DNA of 64,000 nt from Paraburkholderia bryophila (GCF_013409255.1 NZ_JACCAS010000001.1:248001-312000), one strand, 5' to 3'. Numbered from the stretch's first letter, positions 41,739 through 51,586 are shown. A program made the numbers and translations. The notes: generated by a model not told the origin, from the sequence alone.

Positions 41739-43526
41739 ATGATCAGGAATCCATTTGCCGCCATGTCCATCGACAGGCGTTTTAGCATCAGCGCCACCGC
41801 GGCGCTGTTTCCCGTTCTGCTTCTGTGCGGCTGGCTCGTCGTGCACGAGTGGCGCGCATACGTCGGGGCCGACGACGCGCTCCGCGCGTTCGAGGCCTAT
41901 CGTGCCGGGTTGGAGGCGGTCGAGAAGGTCTCGGCGGAACGTGGCCCGACAAACAGCCTGTTAGGGCAGGCGTTGCCGATCCCGCAAGCAATGATGCTGT
42001 CGCTGCGCCGCGCGCGCGACGACAGCGACGCCCGCATCGAGAAGTTGCTTGCGATGCTGCAGGCCGACCGCTGTCAGTCCTGCGTCGTCGAGCCCGCTCG
42101 CATCGCCGAGGCGCGCAGCGAACTCGCCGACGCGCGGGCGAACGCCGACCGGCTCATCGATCTGCCGCTGGCGTCGCGCCGGGAGCGGGCACTGACGGGC
42201 GCCGTGGACCGGATGATCGGCATCGTCCCGCAGTTCGCGCCGGCGATCAACGCGTTGGCTGCGAATGTAGTCAAGGGCGATGCCGGCGCACTGAATTGCC
42301 TGATCCTCGCGACGCTGTCGGCCGACCTCCGGGAATACGCCGGCCAGCTTGGCTCGCACTTTACGGCGGCCCTGACCGCGCGCAGACCGCTCGATGAAGA
42401 CGATCAACTGGCAATCGAACGTACCGAGGGGCGCATCGACCAGTTGCGCGCACTGATCGATGCGCATGTGAGGGGACGACCGGCGCTGAATTCACTGGCC
42501 TTCGACAGAATGAACCGGGAATATTTTGGCGTGGGTATTGCCTATATCACCGACGTCCGCCGCCTGGCGACGCGAGCCGGCGGTGCCGGTATCTCGCCCG
42601 GCCAGCTCGCGAATCGCTATGTGCCGCAAATGCGCTCGATTTCGGCGTTCCGCGACCAGGTGCTGGACCTCGCGCAAACGGAGGTTCGTCGTCACCGCGA
42701 GGAGGCCATGGCGCTTCTCGCGGGCAGTGCGCTGGCATCGTTCCTGCTGATAGCCGCGTTGCTGTCCATGGTGATGTTATTCAGACGACGCGTGATCCGG
42801 CCGCTTCTCGATGCAACGCGTGTTATCGGTGCAATTGCGAACGGCGACCTCACGGCGGAAGTCCCGGCAGCCCCGTATCGGGACGAGGTCAAGGCCATGT
42901 TCGACGCAATCGACGTGCTCAAGGCGAACAGTGTCGAACGGGACCGGCTCGAACGGGAGCGTGCCAGTCTGATTTACGAATTGAAGACCATGGCGGAAAC
43001 GGATTTCCTGACCCGTTTGCTCAATCGCCGCGCGTTCGAGAGCCGGGCGCGCGCGACCTGCGCCGAACAGAACGCGGCGGCCCCGGAACTCGCGCTGATC
43101 ATGTTCGACCTTGACCACTTCAAGAAAATCAACGACACGTACGGCCATGACACGGGCGATCGTGCTTTGCAGATCGTGGCGGCGCTTTGCCGCGAAACCT
43201 GCCGACCATCGGACATCGTTGCCCGATGGGGCGGGGAGGAGTTTGCAGTACTGAGCCGTGTGCACGATGCGGCGCAGGCGCTTGCGATTGCTGATCGTTT
43301 GCGCCGCCGGATTCGCGAGACGCGGATCCCTTTCGAAGGCGGCGAGGGCTTCACCATGACAGCCAGCTTTGGCGTCGCATTCGGTTTGGCGTCGGCGTCG
43401 GCCTGTGATTCGGGGGACGTCGGGCGCCTTTTCCGGCGAGCCGATCGTCTGCTGTATCAGGCCAAAGAGGCCGGGCGCGATCGTGTCGTTGCCGATCCGA
43501 CTACCGTACTGGACGATGCACCGTGA
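41739..43526 (+). CDS. Membrane HAMP-GGDEF diguanylate cyclase
   Basis: This 595-residue protein has TM1 near 20-38, a roughly 280-residue periplasmic helical sensor, TM2 near 325-347, HAMP (RRRVIRPLLDATRVIGAIANGDL) and a GGDEF domain. DFLTRLLNRRAFESRA, MFDLDHFKKINDTYGHDTGD and the active site RWGGEEF are visible. The I-site RPSD lies five residues earlier, so an active, feedback-inhibited cyclase is expected. The periplasmic part contains CQSC, which could be redox-active. It is paired with the preceding phosphodiesterase, so the two may set c-di-GMP oppositely. An alternative start is ATG 41763. Confidence 0.91.
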   Translation: MIRNPFAAMSIDRRFSISATAALFPVLLLCGWLVVHEWRAYVGADDALRAFEAYRAGLEAVEKVSAERGPTNSLLGQALPIPQAMMLSLRRARDDSDARIEKLLAMLQADRCQSCVVEPARIAEARSELADARANADRLIDLPLASRRERALTGAVDRMIGIVPQFAPAINALAANVVKGDAGALNCLILATLSADLREYAGQLGSHFTAALTARRPLDEDDQLAIERTEGRIDQLRALIDAHVRGRPALNSLAFDRMNREYFGVGIAYITDVRRLATRAGGAGISPGQLANRYVPQMRSISAFRDQVLDLAQTEVRRHREEAMALLAGSALASFLLIAALLSMVMLFRRRVIRPLLDATRVIGAIANGDLTAEVPAAPYRDEVKAMFDAIDVLKANSVERDRLERERASLIYELKTMAETDFLTRLLNRRAFESRARATCAEQNAAAPELALIMFDLDHFKKINDTYGHDTGDRALQIVAALCRETCRPSDIVARWGGEEFAVLSRVHDAAQALAIADRLRRRIRETRIPFEGGEGFTMTASFGVAFGLASASACDSGDVGRLFRRADRLLYQAKEAGRDRVVADPTTVLDDAP

Positions 43527-43665
43527 GGACATGGCCGCATTGAAGCGTCGACGGCGCAAACGCGCGCATCGACGCGAGTACCGGCACGGAACATGGAGGG
43601 GTTCCGGGCCGGCGTGGCCAATCTGGCGCGCCGGATAGGGGCGGGCGCTTCGCGGCGGCGTGACG

Positions 43666-44814
43666 TCAGAAGGTCTTGCGGATGCCGACTGCCGCGCCGA
43701 CGTTGTTGGTACGGCCAACGTTATCGACAACGCCGCTGGCCGGGTTGGTCGAGCCCGGATAGTCGGCGGCGAACGCGCCGTTGCCACGCGCGAAGTCCAC
43801 GGTGCCATACACTTCCGTGTGCTTGGACAGCGAGTATTCGGCAAGCACGGTGGCGGAGTAGTTGATTCCGGATCCGAGCGTGCCGTCGAGCCGTTCGGCA
43901 TTGCGGGCGTGACCGTAGTAGCCGGCCACGGTGACTAGCAATGGTCGTGTTGCCTGCCAGTTGGCGCCGACGTAAAACGTATCGTCGATACGGTTCGGAC
44001 TGCTGCCCGGCAGCTTTGGCGCGCCGGACTGTTGCATGTTCGCATCGGTCGTGCCGGTCTGATCCTGCGCATGCAGCCAACCGGCCAGCAGGCGTACGGC
44101 GGGGGTGATCTGGTACGCCCCGCTGACGTGCAGCAGGTTGATCTTCGCGCCATTCATCGAGCTGCCGTTAGCGGACGACACGGAAGTCTGCTGGAAGCCC
44201 GCGCCGAGCGTGGCGGGGCCATGTGCGTAGGACAATTCCACGCCATAGGTGCTGCCGAGGCCGACCGCGCCCGCCTGATTGCCGAAGCCGTAGATCGCAT
44301 CGAGAGTCAGCCCGTTAGACGTGACCTTGTATTTGACCGAGTTATTGATAGTCAGGTAGGGGCCTATGCCGTTCCACATCCAGCTGTCTTGCCAGTAGTC
44401 GCCGACCGTCAATGGGTCAAACACATCGCCCATCGTGTCGTAAAGCGGCGCGTATTGATTGCCGAACGTCAGCGCGCCATATCGGCCGCTCGATAGACCA
44501 ACGTACGCTTGCCGGCTGAACAGGGTGTTCGGTGTATGAAGCTGCCCGCTATTGAGTTCGAAGCCGTTTTCAAGGCGGAAAATGGCGGACAGGCCGCCAC
44601 CCAGATCCTCGCTCCCTTTCAAACCCCAACGGCTGTGAGTTTCGGGGCCGACCGTCATGCCGACCAGATCTTTACCGTCCGGGCCGGCATTCGTCTGATA
44701 GCGGAGTGCCGTATCGACGAGGCCGTATAGCGTGACCGAGCTTTGTGCCCATGCCGGTGAGGCGGCAACAACGAAAAGTGAACCGAATGCACTCGAAATG
44801 AAGACTTTTTTCAT
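43666..44814 (-). CDS. Gram-negative outer-membrane porin (OmpC-like, Burkholderia type)
   Basis: This 382-residue protein has a signal peptide (MKKVFISSAFGSLFVVAASPAWAQ) and starts the mature part with SSVTLYGLVDTALRYQTNAG. It contains SRWGLKGSEDLGGGLSAIFRLENGF and SRQAYVGLSSGRYGALTFGNQY, typical of the porin_4 family, and ends in VGIRKTF with the C-terminal phenylalanine needed for outer-membrane assembly. It forms a 16-stranded trimeric general porin. Its promoter must lie in 44815-44990. It is convergent with the HAMP-GGDEF gene. Confidence 0.94.
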   Translation of the reverse strand: MKKVFISSAFGSLFVVAASPAWAQSSVTLYGLVDTALRYQTNAGPDGKDLVGMTVGPETHSRWGLKGSEDLGGGLSAIFRLENGFELNSGQLHTPNTLFSRQAYVGLSSGRYGALTFGNQYAPLYDTMGDVFDPLTVGDYWQDSWMWNGIGPYLTINNSVKYKVTSNGLTLDAIYGFGNQAGAVGLGSTYGVELSYAHGPATLGAGFQQTSVSSANGSSMNGAKINLLHVSGAYQITPAVRLLAGWLHAQDQTGTTDANMQQSGAPKLPGSSPNRIDDTFYVGANWQATRPLLVTVAGYYGHARNAERLDGTLGSGINYSATVLAEYSLSKHTEVYGTVDFARGNGAFAADYPGSTNPASGVVDNVGRTNNVGAAVGIRKTF

Positions 44815-44990
44815 CAGACGGCTGTCCCTGGGATGATGTGATTATGTAACCGGCGTCGATGTCCTCATGGACTCGATGAGCCAGGTTGTGCCCGGAGCAT
44901 AGTCGGTGATTTTTTTGAGTCATATCGCGGAATCTGGATTGGTTCTTTCCGGAATCCGCAACGATGATGAGGGGCACGCGGCATCCCCCT

Positions 44991-47900
44991 TCAGGTCGTG
45001 ATCAGCTTCAACCCCACCGGCAACGATTCGCCGAATACGCGGCCTTCGTCGGCGTTATCGAGTTCGACGCTCTCGCTCACCATCGTGATCCACGCGCGCG
45101 GCGCGTTCACCGCTTCGAGCCGCCGCACGACGGCATGACGTAAATCGTCGGCGAGGTCGCGCGAGCGGTCGCCCGTCATGCGGGCGATCTGCGTCGCGGC
45201 GAACGCAGCCGGATCGACCTTCTTCCAGTCGAGCGCGAGTATCGCGTTCAGCCACTGCGCGGCGATCTCCGGCGGCACGACGCTATGCGCGCTGCCGTAG
45301 AACGGTTGCCGCGCACCGATCCGCCCAACCGCCCACCAGCTTTGATGATTTTCAGCGGGCTTCTTCAGCCGCGCGAGCACGGATTCACCGAGTTCGATCT
45401 TGCGCTCGACAGGAATCCGTTCAAGCGATGCGCTCAGCCGAACCATATCGGCGATACCGGTTTTCGCGACGTCGAACGGCAGCTTGTGACGCGCTTGCGC
45501 GGCGTTCTGCAGATACGCCATCGCGTCGAGCACGCGCAGTTGCGCGCTTTCGTCGAGACCGCCGGCCGCGCGACGCCACAGCGTCCACCATTCGGACCAG
45601 ACCTGGCTTTCGTTGATGTACTGGATGCCGTCGTCGAACAACGTCCACAATTGTTCGACGCGCCATTCGTCGAGCGGATAGCCGAAGCCGGGGCGCAGGC
45701 AATAGCCGGCCAGATTCAGCCACAGCCGCTCATGATCGGCCGACCGCCGCCGACGCCGCGCGCGTTCCCACAGCGCGCCGAACAGTTCGCGCAGTGACGC
45801 GCTGTTCCAGGCGTCGCGCGGTCCGAGCAGTTGCTCAAGTTGCGCGCGCAACCGCTTGACTTCTTTCGGATCGATTTTCTGCGTGCGCGTGCCGAAGCTG
45901 CGGTCGATCTGTTCGATCGCTTCGTCGAGCCGCGGATGCCGCGCTTGTGCCGGATCGGCGGAGAGATCCACCTGCGCGGTTTCGCTGCGCAACTGGAATT
46001 CGAGCAGCCAGCGTTGCGCGGGATCGTCGAGTTCGATGCAGTGCACGTCGAGCGTGCCGACTTCGGTGAGCGAGGTGGCGATCCGCACGGCGGTTTCGCG
46101 TGCGGTGCTCGCGCCGCGCGGTTGAACGACGGTGGCGATCGGCGGCAGGCGCACGAAGTCGCCGTCGGTGAGATCGATCAGCTCGCCGGCGCGATAGACC
46201 GTGTCCGCACTCGATGACACCAGGTGGAAGCGCACCGGGTGACCGAGACGCAACGCGAACGTGCGGTCTGCGATCAGGATTTCCTGGCCTTCCTCGGTGC
46301 CGCGCGGCAGCAGGCAGATGCCGGTTTGGACGGGTTCGGCGGTGGATTGGGCTGGAGTGCCTGGGTTGCTGTTTGATTCTGTGTTTGTTTGCGGGGGTGT
46401 TCGCGTGTTGGCGTCGGCTCGTTTCTTCGCGGGTTCGCTCGTGCGTTCGCCGCCGCGCTCTCCGCTTTCCTCTAGAACGAGGAAGTAGCTGCGCGGCGAG
46501 CCGCCGCCGATTTTCGGCGCGGCGCCCGCGCGCGCCAGTGAATAGGCGACCGCGCCGCGCGCGACGGCGACATCGGGGTTGTCGTTGTGCAGCACGTTGA
46601 GCGCTTCGCCGCGCCAAGTGCCGAGGGTGTCGGCGAGACGTCGCGTGAGTGCATCGGCGCGGAATACGCCGCCGTTGAGCAGCAGCGTGTCGGGAATCGG
46701 CAATGGTGCGTGCGAGTCTGCTGCCGCTGCCACCTTCGAAACCGCGTCCGAACCGGCATCCGAAACCGCAGCTGAACCAGCCTCGACACCCCCCAACGCC
46801 TGACGCGACTGCGCCGCAAACCGGCTCAAAAACGCCGCGATATGCCGCGTTACCGCCGCATCGGTCGCATACGGCAAGCCGAACTCGACGATCGCGCCAC
46901 GCGGTCTACCCGGCCGTTCATGCGACGCCACCGCCGGAAAGAACCCATCGACGATGATCCGCTCGACTTCCTCCCGCGTGACCTGCGCACTACGCGCACC
47001 GCCGATCAGCTTCGAGCCCGCGCCGAGCAGCGTGATCGACGCCGAGTCGGGCGCCTGCGGACCGAGCAACTGTTCCTTCGCGGCGCGGCACCGCTCGACC
47101 AGTTGCGACAAACTCGCCGCCGACAGCCGCGCGCGTTCGCCTCCACCCGGCAGCCGCGCTTCCACCAGATGCGCGAGCGCGAGATCCATGTTGTCGCCGC
47201 CGAGCATCAGATGATTGCCCACGCCGATGCGCGTCAACTGCGGCTCGCCGTCGCGCACGTTCACGGCGATCAGCGTCAGGTCGGTAGTGCCGCCGCCCAC
47301 GTCGCAGATCAGCACGAGACGGGACTCCGCGAGCTCGTCGGCCAGTCGCTCGCGATGCTGAAACAGCCAGTCGTAGAAGGCCGCTTGCGGCTCTTCCAGC
47401 AATTTCAGTTTGGGTAGCCCGGCCATGCGCGCCGCGGCCACGGTGAGCGCGCGTGCGCCTTCGTCGAAGGAAGCGGGGACCGTGAGCACCACGTCCTGCT
47501 GTTCGAGCGGCGCATCCGGAAAACGCTGGTTCCACGCCGAGCGCACATGCGCGAGATAGCTCGCGCTGGCTTCGACCGGCGAGACTTTGCGGACGTCGTC
47601 GGCGGCGCCCCACGGCAGGATCGGTGCGACGCGATCGACCGATGCATGCGACAGCCAGCTCTTCGCGCTGGCCACCAGCCGTCCCGGCACCTGAGCGCCG
47701 AGCACGCGAGCGAGGCGGCCGATCACAACCGGCGGCGTGGAAGCGTCGGCGGTGACGAGACGGTTGGCGGGCTGAGCCGCGCGACCTGCAGCAGCCTGAT
47801 CCACCGACGACCACGGCAACTGCAAATCGCCCACCGCCAACTCACCTTCAGCCGCGTGATACCGCACCGACGGCAGCAACGGTCGCGCCGCCACTTCACC

Positions 47901-48023
47901 GGGGCTCACCAGTTGCTCGATCTCGAACACGTGGATGGTCTGCGACCCCACCTGCGCATAAGCCAGCACCGTGTTGCTGGTGCCGAGATCGATACCGACG
48001 CTATACCGCTTCATCTCACTCAT
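44991..48023 (-). CDS. Large Hsp70-family protein with C-terminal extension (DUF3731 type)
   Basis: This 1010-residue protein begins with an Hsp70/actin-fold ATPase (VGIDLGTSNTVLAYAQVG, LICDVGGGTTDLTLIAVN, GVGNHLMLGGDNMDLALAHL). A Ser/Thr/Pro-rich low-complexity linker (ANTRTPPQTNTESNSNPG) precedes a substrate-domain-like region. The C-terminal 400 residues are a separate helical domain that I associate with DUF3731. It overlaps the preceding Hsp70 gene by ATGA. Two Hsp70s plus DUF2760 form a conserved trio of unknown function. Neither a J-domain nor a GrpE gene is nearby. Confidence 0.88.
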   Translation of the reverse strand: MSEMKRYSVGIDLGTSNTVLAYAQVGSQTIHVFEIEQLVSPGEVAARPLLPSVRYHAAEGELAVGDLQLPWSSVDQAAAGRAAQPANRLVTADASTPPVVIGRLARVLGAQVPGRLVASAKSWLSHASVDRVAPILPWGAADDVRKVSPVEASASYLAHVRSAWNQRFPDAPLEQQDVVLTVPASFDEGARALTVAAARMAGLPKLKLLEEPQAAFYDWLFQHRERLADELAESRLVLICDVGGGTTDLTLIAVNVRDGEPQLTRIGVGNHLMLGGDNMDLALAHLVEARLPGGGERARLSAASLSQLVERCRAAKEQLLGPQAPDSASITLLGAGSKLIGGARSAQVTREEVERIIVDGFFPAVASHERPGRPRGAIVEFGLPYATDAAVTRHIAAFLSRFAAQSRQALGGVEAGSAAVSDAGSDAVSKVAAAADSHAPLPIPDTLLLNGGVFRADALTRRLADTLGTWRGEALNVLHNDNPDVAVARGAVAYSLARAGAAPKIGGGSPRSYFLVLEESGERGGERTSEPAKKRADANTRTPPQTNTESNSNPGTPAQSTAEPVQTGICLLPRGTEEGQEILIADRTFALRLGHPVRFHLVSSSADTVYRAGELIDLTDGDFVRLPPIATVVQPRGASTARETAVRIATSLTEVGTLDVHCIELDDPAQRWLLEFQLRSETAQVDLSADPAQARHPRLDEAIEQIDRSFGTRTQKIDPKEVKRLRAQLEQLLGPRDAWNSASLRELFGALWERARRRRRSADHERLWLNLAGYCLRPGFGYPLDEWRVEQLWTLFDDGIQYINESQVWSEWWTLWRRAAGGLDESAQLRVLDAMAYLQNAAQARHKLPFDVAKTGIADMVRLSASLERIPVERKIELGESVLARLKKPAENHQSWWAVGRIGARQPFYGSAHSVVPPEIAAQWLNAILALDWKKVDPAAFAATQIARMTGDRSRDLADDLRHAVVRRLEAVNAPRAWITMVSESVELDNADEGRVFGESLPVGLKLITT

Positions 48024-49879
48024 GCATTCGCGTTGCCGCGCACGTCGAACTCGACTTTCCAGCGCGCGTCCGTGCCGCGCGGTATCGCTTCGAGTTCGAG
48101 CGTGCCCGCTTCGGTGACACGCGCGTGCAACTTCACCGGCACGACTTCACCAGCGGTGCGGCCGGCGGCCGGCAGCGTCGCCTGGATCTCTTCGAGTTCC
48201 TGCAGTTCGTCGGGGCCCCAGAAGTCGAGCAGCGTGCCGACCTGATCCTGACGACGCACCGACGACCCGAAGAAGCGGAAATGCACCGGCTCGCCGACCA
48301 CGAGGCCGAACTCCTGCGCGGGCAACTCGGCGTCCGTGCCTTCCTCCATGCCGAAGGGCGCCACGCACAGCGCCTGGATCGGCGGTTCGAGGCCGGGCAC
48401 GGCAGGCATCGCCGATTCGATCGCGATGTAGTACGCCCGCGCGGTGCCGCCGCGAATCCGCACGCCCTGGCCGCGTCGCACGTAGCCGTAGTAGGCCGCG
48501 CCGCGTGCGACCGCGAGGTCGAGATCGGCGCCTTCGAGCAGTCGCGCCGGCGCCGCGCTTTCCGCCGCGAGCCAGTTGTTGAGCGTGCCCATGATGCGTT
48601 CGACCAGCAGCGGCGACTTGAACACGCCGCCGTTGAACAGCACCACGGTGGGATGCAGAAAGCTCGCACCTTGCGCGGCGGCATGGGCCGCCGCCTCGCC
48701 GAGACCTTCGAGTTCAGCGAGCGCGCCGACCTGGCGGCCGAGGAACGCCGCCAGATGACGCGTGATGCCCGCGTCCTGCGCATACGGCAGACCGAGTTGC
48801 GTCAGACCGGCGCGAGCGCGGCTCACCGGACGCGCCGCGCTGTCCACCTGCGGGAAAAAGCCGTCGAGGATCGTCTGCGTCAGTTCGGCGCGCGTGAGTT
48901 CGGTGCGGATCGAACCGCCGATCAGCTTCGAGCCGCGGCTCGGCACGACGAGCGGCACGGTGTCGGTGGCCGGATCGGTAAGCAGTGTTTCCTTGGCCGA
49001 GCGGCACGCGTAGGTGAGGGCACGCAATTGCCACGCGTCGGCCTGGGTGCCTTGCGCCGCCAGCTTACGTGCGACGACGTGCGCGAGCGCGAGGTCCATG
49101 TTGTCGCCGCCGAGCAGAATATGTTCGCCGACCGCGACACGATGCAGTTCGAGATTGCCTTCACGCTCGATCACGGCGATCAGCGAGAGGTCGGTCGTGC
49201 CGCCGCCCACGTCGACCACGAGGATGATGTCGCCGACCTTGACCTGCTTGCGCCATTGACCGCCGCTCTTCTGGATCCAGCTATACAGCGCGGCCTGCGG
49301 TTCTTCGAGCAGCGTCATGCGGGCGAAGCCGGCCGCCTCGGCGGCTTCGGCGGTCAGTTCGCGCGCGGCCGGATCGAACGAGGCCGGGATCGTCACCGTG
49401 ACGTCCTGCTGGCTGAACGGCGCCTCCGGATGCGCGTGATCCCACGCTTCGCGCAAGTGCGTCAGATAGCGCACCGAGCTTTCGAGCGGCGAGACGCGCG
49501 CGACTTCCGGCGGTGCGTCGTTGGGCAAAATCGCCGCGCGACGATCGACGCCCGGATGACACAACCAGCTCTTCGCGCTCGACACCAGCCGGATCGGCGT
49601 GGCCGCGCCGCGGTTGCGGGCAAACTCGCCGACCGCGAATTCGCGCTGGCCGGTCCATGGCAGGTACAGGTCGCCGGACGCCAGTTCGTCCGGGTGCGGC
49701 AAGTACAGGAACGAGGGCAGCAGATCGAGATTGTCGATCGCGCCGGGGCCGGTGAGTTGCGCGATCGGCAGCACGCCTTGCGCGGTTTTCTCGCCGTCGC
49801 TGGCGCTGGTGTCGACGTACGACAGCGCGCAGTGCGTGGTGCCGAGATCGATACCGATCGAATAGCGGGCGTCGCTCAT
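48020..49879 (-). CDS. Hsp70-family chaperone (HscC/DnaK-like), short form
   Basis: This 619-residue Hsp70 starts with IGIDLGTTHCALSYVD and has LVVDVGGGTTDLSLIAV and GEHILLGGDNMDLALAHV. In each motif it parallels the larger Hsp70 that follows, so the two are paralogues. The C-terminal part (about 500-619) has a beta-rich substrate domain (KLHARVTEAGTLELEAIPRG) without the helical lid of DnaK. It overlaps both neighbours by 4 bp (ATGA), so translation of the three genes is coupled. Its client proteins are unknown. Confidence 0.9.
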   Translation of the reverse strand: MSDARYSIGIDLGTTHCALSYVDTSASDGEKTAQGVLPIAQLTGPGAIDNLDLLPSFLYLPHPDELASGDLYLPWTGQREFAVGEFARNRGAATPIRLVSSAKSWLCHPGVDRRAAILPNDAPPEVARVSPLESSVRYLTHLREAWDHAHPEAPFSQQDVTVTIPASFDPAARELTAEAAEAAGFARMTLLEEPQAALYSWIQKSGGQWRKQVKVGDIILVVDVGGGTTDLSLIAVIEREGNLELHRVAVGEHILLGGDNMDLALAHVVARKLAAQGTQADAWQLRALTYACRSAKETLLTDPATDTVPLVVPSRGSKLIGGSIRTELTRAELTQTILDGFFPQVDSAARPVSRARAGLTQLGLPYAQDAGITRHLAAFLGRQVGALAELEGLGEAAAHAAAQGASFLHPTVVLFNGGVFKSPLLVERIMGTLNNWLAAESAAPARLLEGADLDLAVARGAAYYGYVRRGQGVRIRGGTARAYYIAIESAMPAVPGLEPPIQALCVAPFGMEEGTDAELPAQEFGLVVGEPVHFRFFGSSVRRQDQVGTLLDFWGPDELQELEEIQATLPAAGRTAGEVVPVKLHARVTEAGTLELEAIPRGTDARWKVEFDVRGNANA

Positions 49880-50460
49880 AGCTCCACCTCGGCCGGTGCG
49901 ATCACGTTCGCGTTGTGGCTGTCGGCGAGCTTCGGCAGACGCACCTCGTCGACGCGCCAGCCGCGGTGGCTGATGCTGCCGTTGAACGGCGCCTTGCCGA
50001 CCACGTTGCCGGTCAGGCGAACCGCGCTGGCGTCGAAACCTTCGGCCAGCGTGATGCGGCTGCCTTCGGCTTCGTCGCGCACCGGACGGATCGTGAAATG
50101 CTCGCGCAGCGTCGTGCGGCAGCCGTCGTGCACGAGGCGCGCGGCCGCGCCGATGTCGGCGTCGCTGTAGCTCTTGATGTCTTCTTCGACGAAATCGATG
50201 AAGCGTGCGTCGCGTTGCAGTAGGCCGAGCAGTTGCAGCGCGGCGTCGGGGCTGGCGGTTTTCAGCACGGGCGCGGGGGCTGCTGCGGGGGCGGGCGTCG
50301 GTGCGGGCGTGGGTGCCGGTGCCGGTGTAGCCGCGGCGGCCGTGCCGCCTTGACGCAGACGCAATACGCCGGCAGCAAATTCACCGTCGCCGAGAATGCT
50401 GAAAAACGTGCCGACGGCAAGTGAAATCCTGCCGAGGAAGGATGGGTTCGAATCGGTCAT
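49876..50460 (-). CDS. DUF2760 protein, first gene of the Hsp70 pair operon
   Basis: This 194-residue protein starts at ATG 50460 (a TTG directly upstream would add one residue). It has an N-terminal segment (LGRISLAVGTFFSILG), an Ala/Pro-rich linker (TPAPAPTPAPTPAPAAAPAP) and a C-terminal globular domain (LLGLLQRDARFIDFVEEDI, LVHDGCRTTLREHF, GKAPFNGSISHRGWRVDEVRLP), which matches my memory of DUF2760. It overlaps the first Hsp70 gene by ATGA. It may be a partner or regulator of the two chaperones. Confidence 0.85.
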   Translation of the reverse strand: MTDSNPSFLGRISLAVGTFFSILGDGEFAAGVLRLRQGGTAAAATPAPAPTPAPTPAPAAAPAPVLKTASPDAALQLLGLLQRDARFIDFVEEDIKSYSDADIGAAARLVHDGCRTTLREHFTIRPVRDEAEGSRITLAEGFDASAVRLTGNVVGKAPFNGSISHRGWRVDEVRLPKLADSHNANVIAPAEVEL

Positions 50461-50665
50461 CAATGCTCCTGAGAGGCTCTGTTAAAGGACGAGCTGTCCT
50501 GACTGTGCCGCGCGCGACGGGCCTGGCGAGTACTCACCGGGCCGTGACTGATATGCGCGAAACCCGTATTTTGCCTTGCGGCGGGTCCGAAGCGGACAAA
50601 GCCGGGCATTCTAGCGTTCTGCGCGCGTAATTTGGCGGACTTTGAAGAGCCGGATTCAAGCGCCG

Positions 50666-51586
50666 TCAGGTCGCTTCGAACTGGCCGTCCTGCACGGTGT
50701 CCGGGCCGAATTCCGCGACGACCTGGTTGATGAAGGCCCGCAGTTTCGGGGTCGCGCGGCTCGCCGGGAATACCAGGTGCATCGGCCGGGCGGGCGTTTC
50801 GTAGTCGCGCAGGAGGCGCACCAGACGGCCTGCGGCGAGATCCTCCTGCACGGCCACCTCGGGCGCGAGCATCACGCCCGCGCCGTGGAGCGCGGCGGCG
50901 CGCAGCGCTTTCACGTCGTTGGCGTGAAACGGGCCCGAGACCGGCACCACGTACTCGCCGTGCGCGTCGGAAAAATGCCATTCGATCGCGACCGGCCGGG
51001 TCATGTAGACGAAGCTCAGGCACGCATGATCGGCTAATTCCGCGGGCGTTCGCGGCTCGCCGTGCTCCGCCAGATAGTCGGGCGAGGCGCACACGAGCAG
51101 CCGGTATGGGATCAGTTGCCGGCCGATCAGCGACGAATCCGTCAGCGCGCCGAGCCGGATCGCAGCCTCGTAGCCTTCGTCGATCAGATCGACGAAGCGG
51201 TCGGTCAGCGTCAGGTCGACCAGCACGTGCGGATGGCCTTTCAGATAGCGGGCGATCATCGGCGCGAGGCAATTGGCGCCGAACGTGACCGGCGCGGTAA
51301 TGCGCAAGCGCCCGCGCGGCGAGGCCGACAGTTCCTGCGCGACCGACTCGGCCGCTTCGGCATCCGCGAGCAGCGCCTTGCAGCGCTCGTAGAAGATCTG
51401 GCCGATTTCGGTGAGGCTCTGGCGACGCGTGGTCCGGTTGAGCAGGCGCGCGCCGACGCGCTCTTCCAGCGTGCTCACGTGCTTGCCCGCCATCTGCGAC
51501 GAGATGCCGAACGCGAGCGCGGCCGCGGCGAACGAGCCGCTGTCCGCGGTTTTGACGAACACGGCCATGCTGGTCAGACGGTCCAT
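50666..51586 (-). CDS. LysR-type regulator (CrgA-like) divergent from a reductase-like gene
   Basis: This 306-residue LysR protein (MDRLTSMAVFVKTADSGSFAAAALAFGISSQMAGKHVSTLE) has the usual effector fold (AAIRLGALTDSSLIGRQL, LVCASPDYLAEHGEPRTP). It is divergent from the gene at 51718 with 131 bp between them and probably regulates it. The gap contains AATCGTAGGATTATGCG and similar AT-rich half-sites, but I see no clear palindrome. Confidence 0.87.
   Translation of the reverse strand: MDRLTSMAVFVKTADSGSFAAAALAFGISSQMAGKHVSTLEERVGARLLNRTTRRQSLTEIGQIFYERCKALLADAEAAESVAQELSASPRGRLRITAPVTFGANCLAPMIARYLKGHPHVLVDLTLTDRFVDLIDEGYEAAIRLGALTDSSLIGRQLIPYRLLVCASPDYLAEHGEPRTPAELADHACLSFVYMTRPVAIEWHFSDAHGEYVVPVSGPFHANDVKALRAAALHGAGVMLAPEVAVQEDLAAGRLVRLLRDYETPARPMHLVFPASRATPKLRAFINQVVAEFGPDTVQDGQFEAT

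Noticed and set aside
46214..46600. Cys/Arg-rich plus-strand frame across the linker of the large Hsp70
   Set aside because: The minus-strand Hsp70 frame is continuous here; the plus-strand frame is composition-driven.
48125..50170. 681-residue plus-strand frame opposite the Hsp70 genes
   Set aside because: It is Arg/His-rich antisense of conserved Hsp70 coding sequence, common in high-GC genomes.
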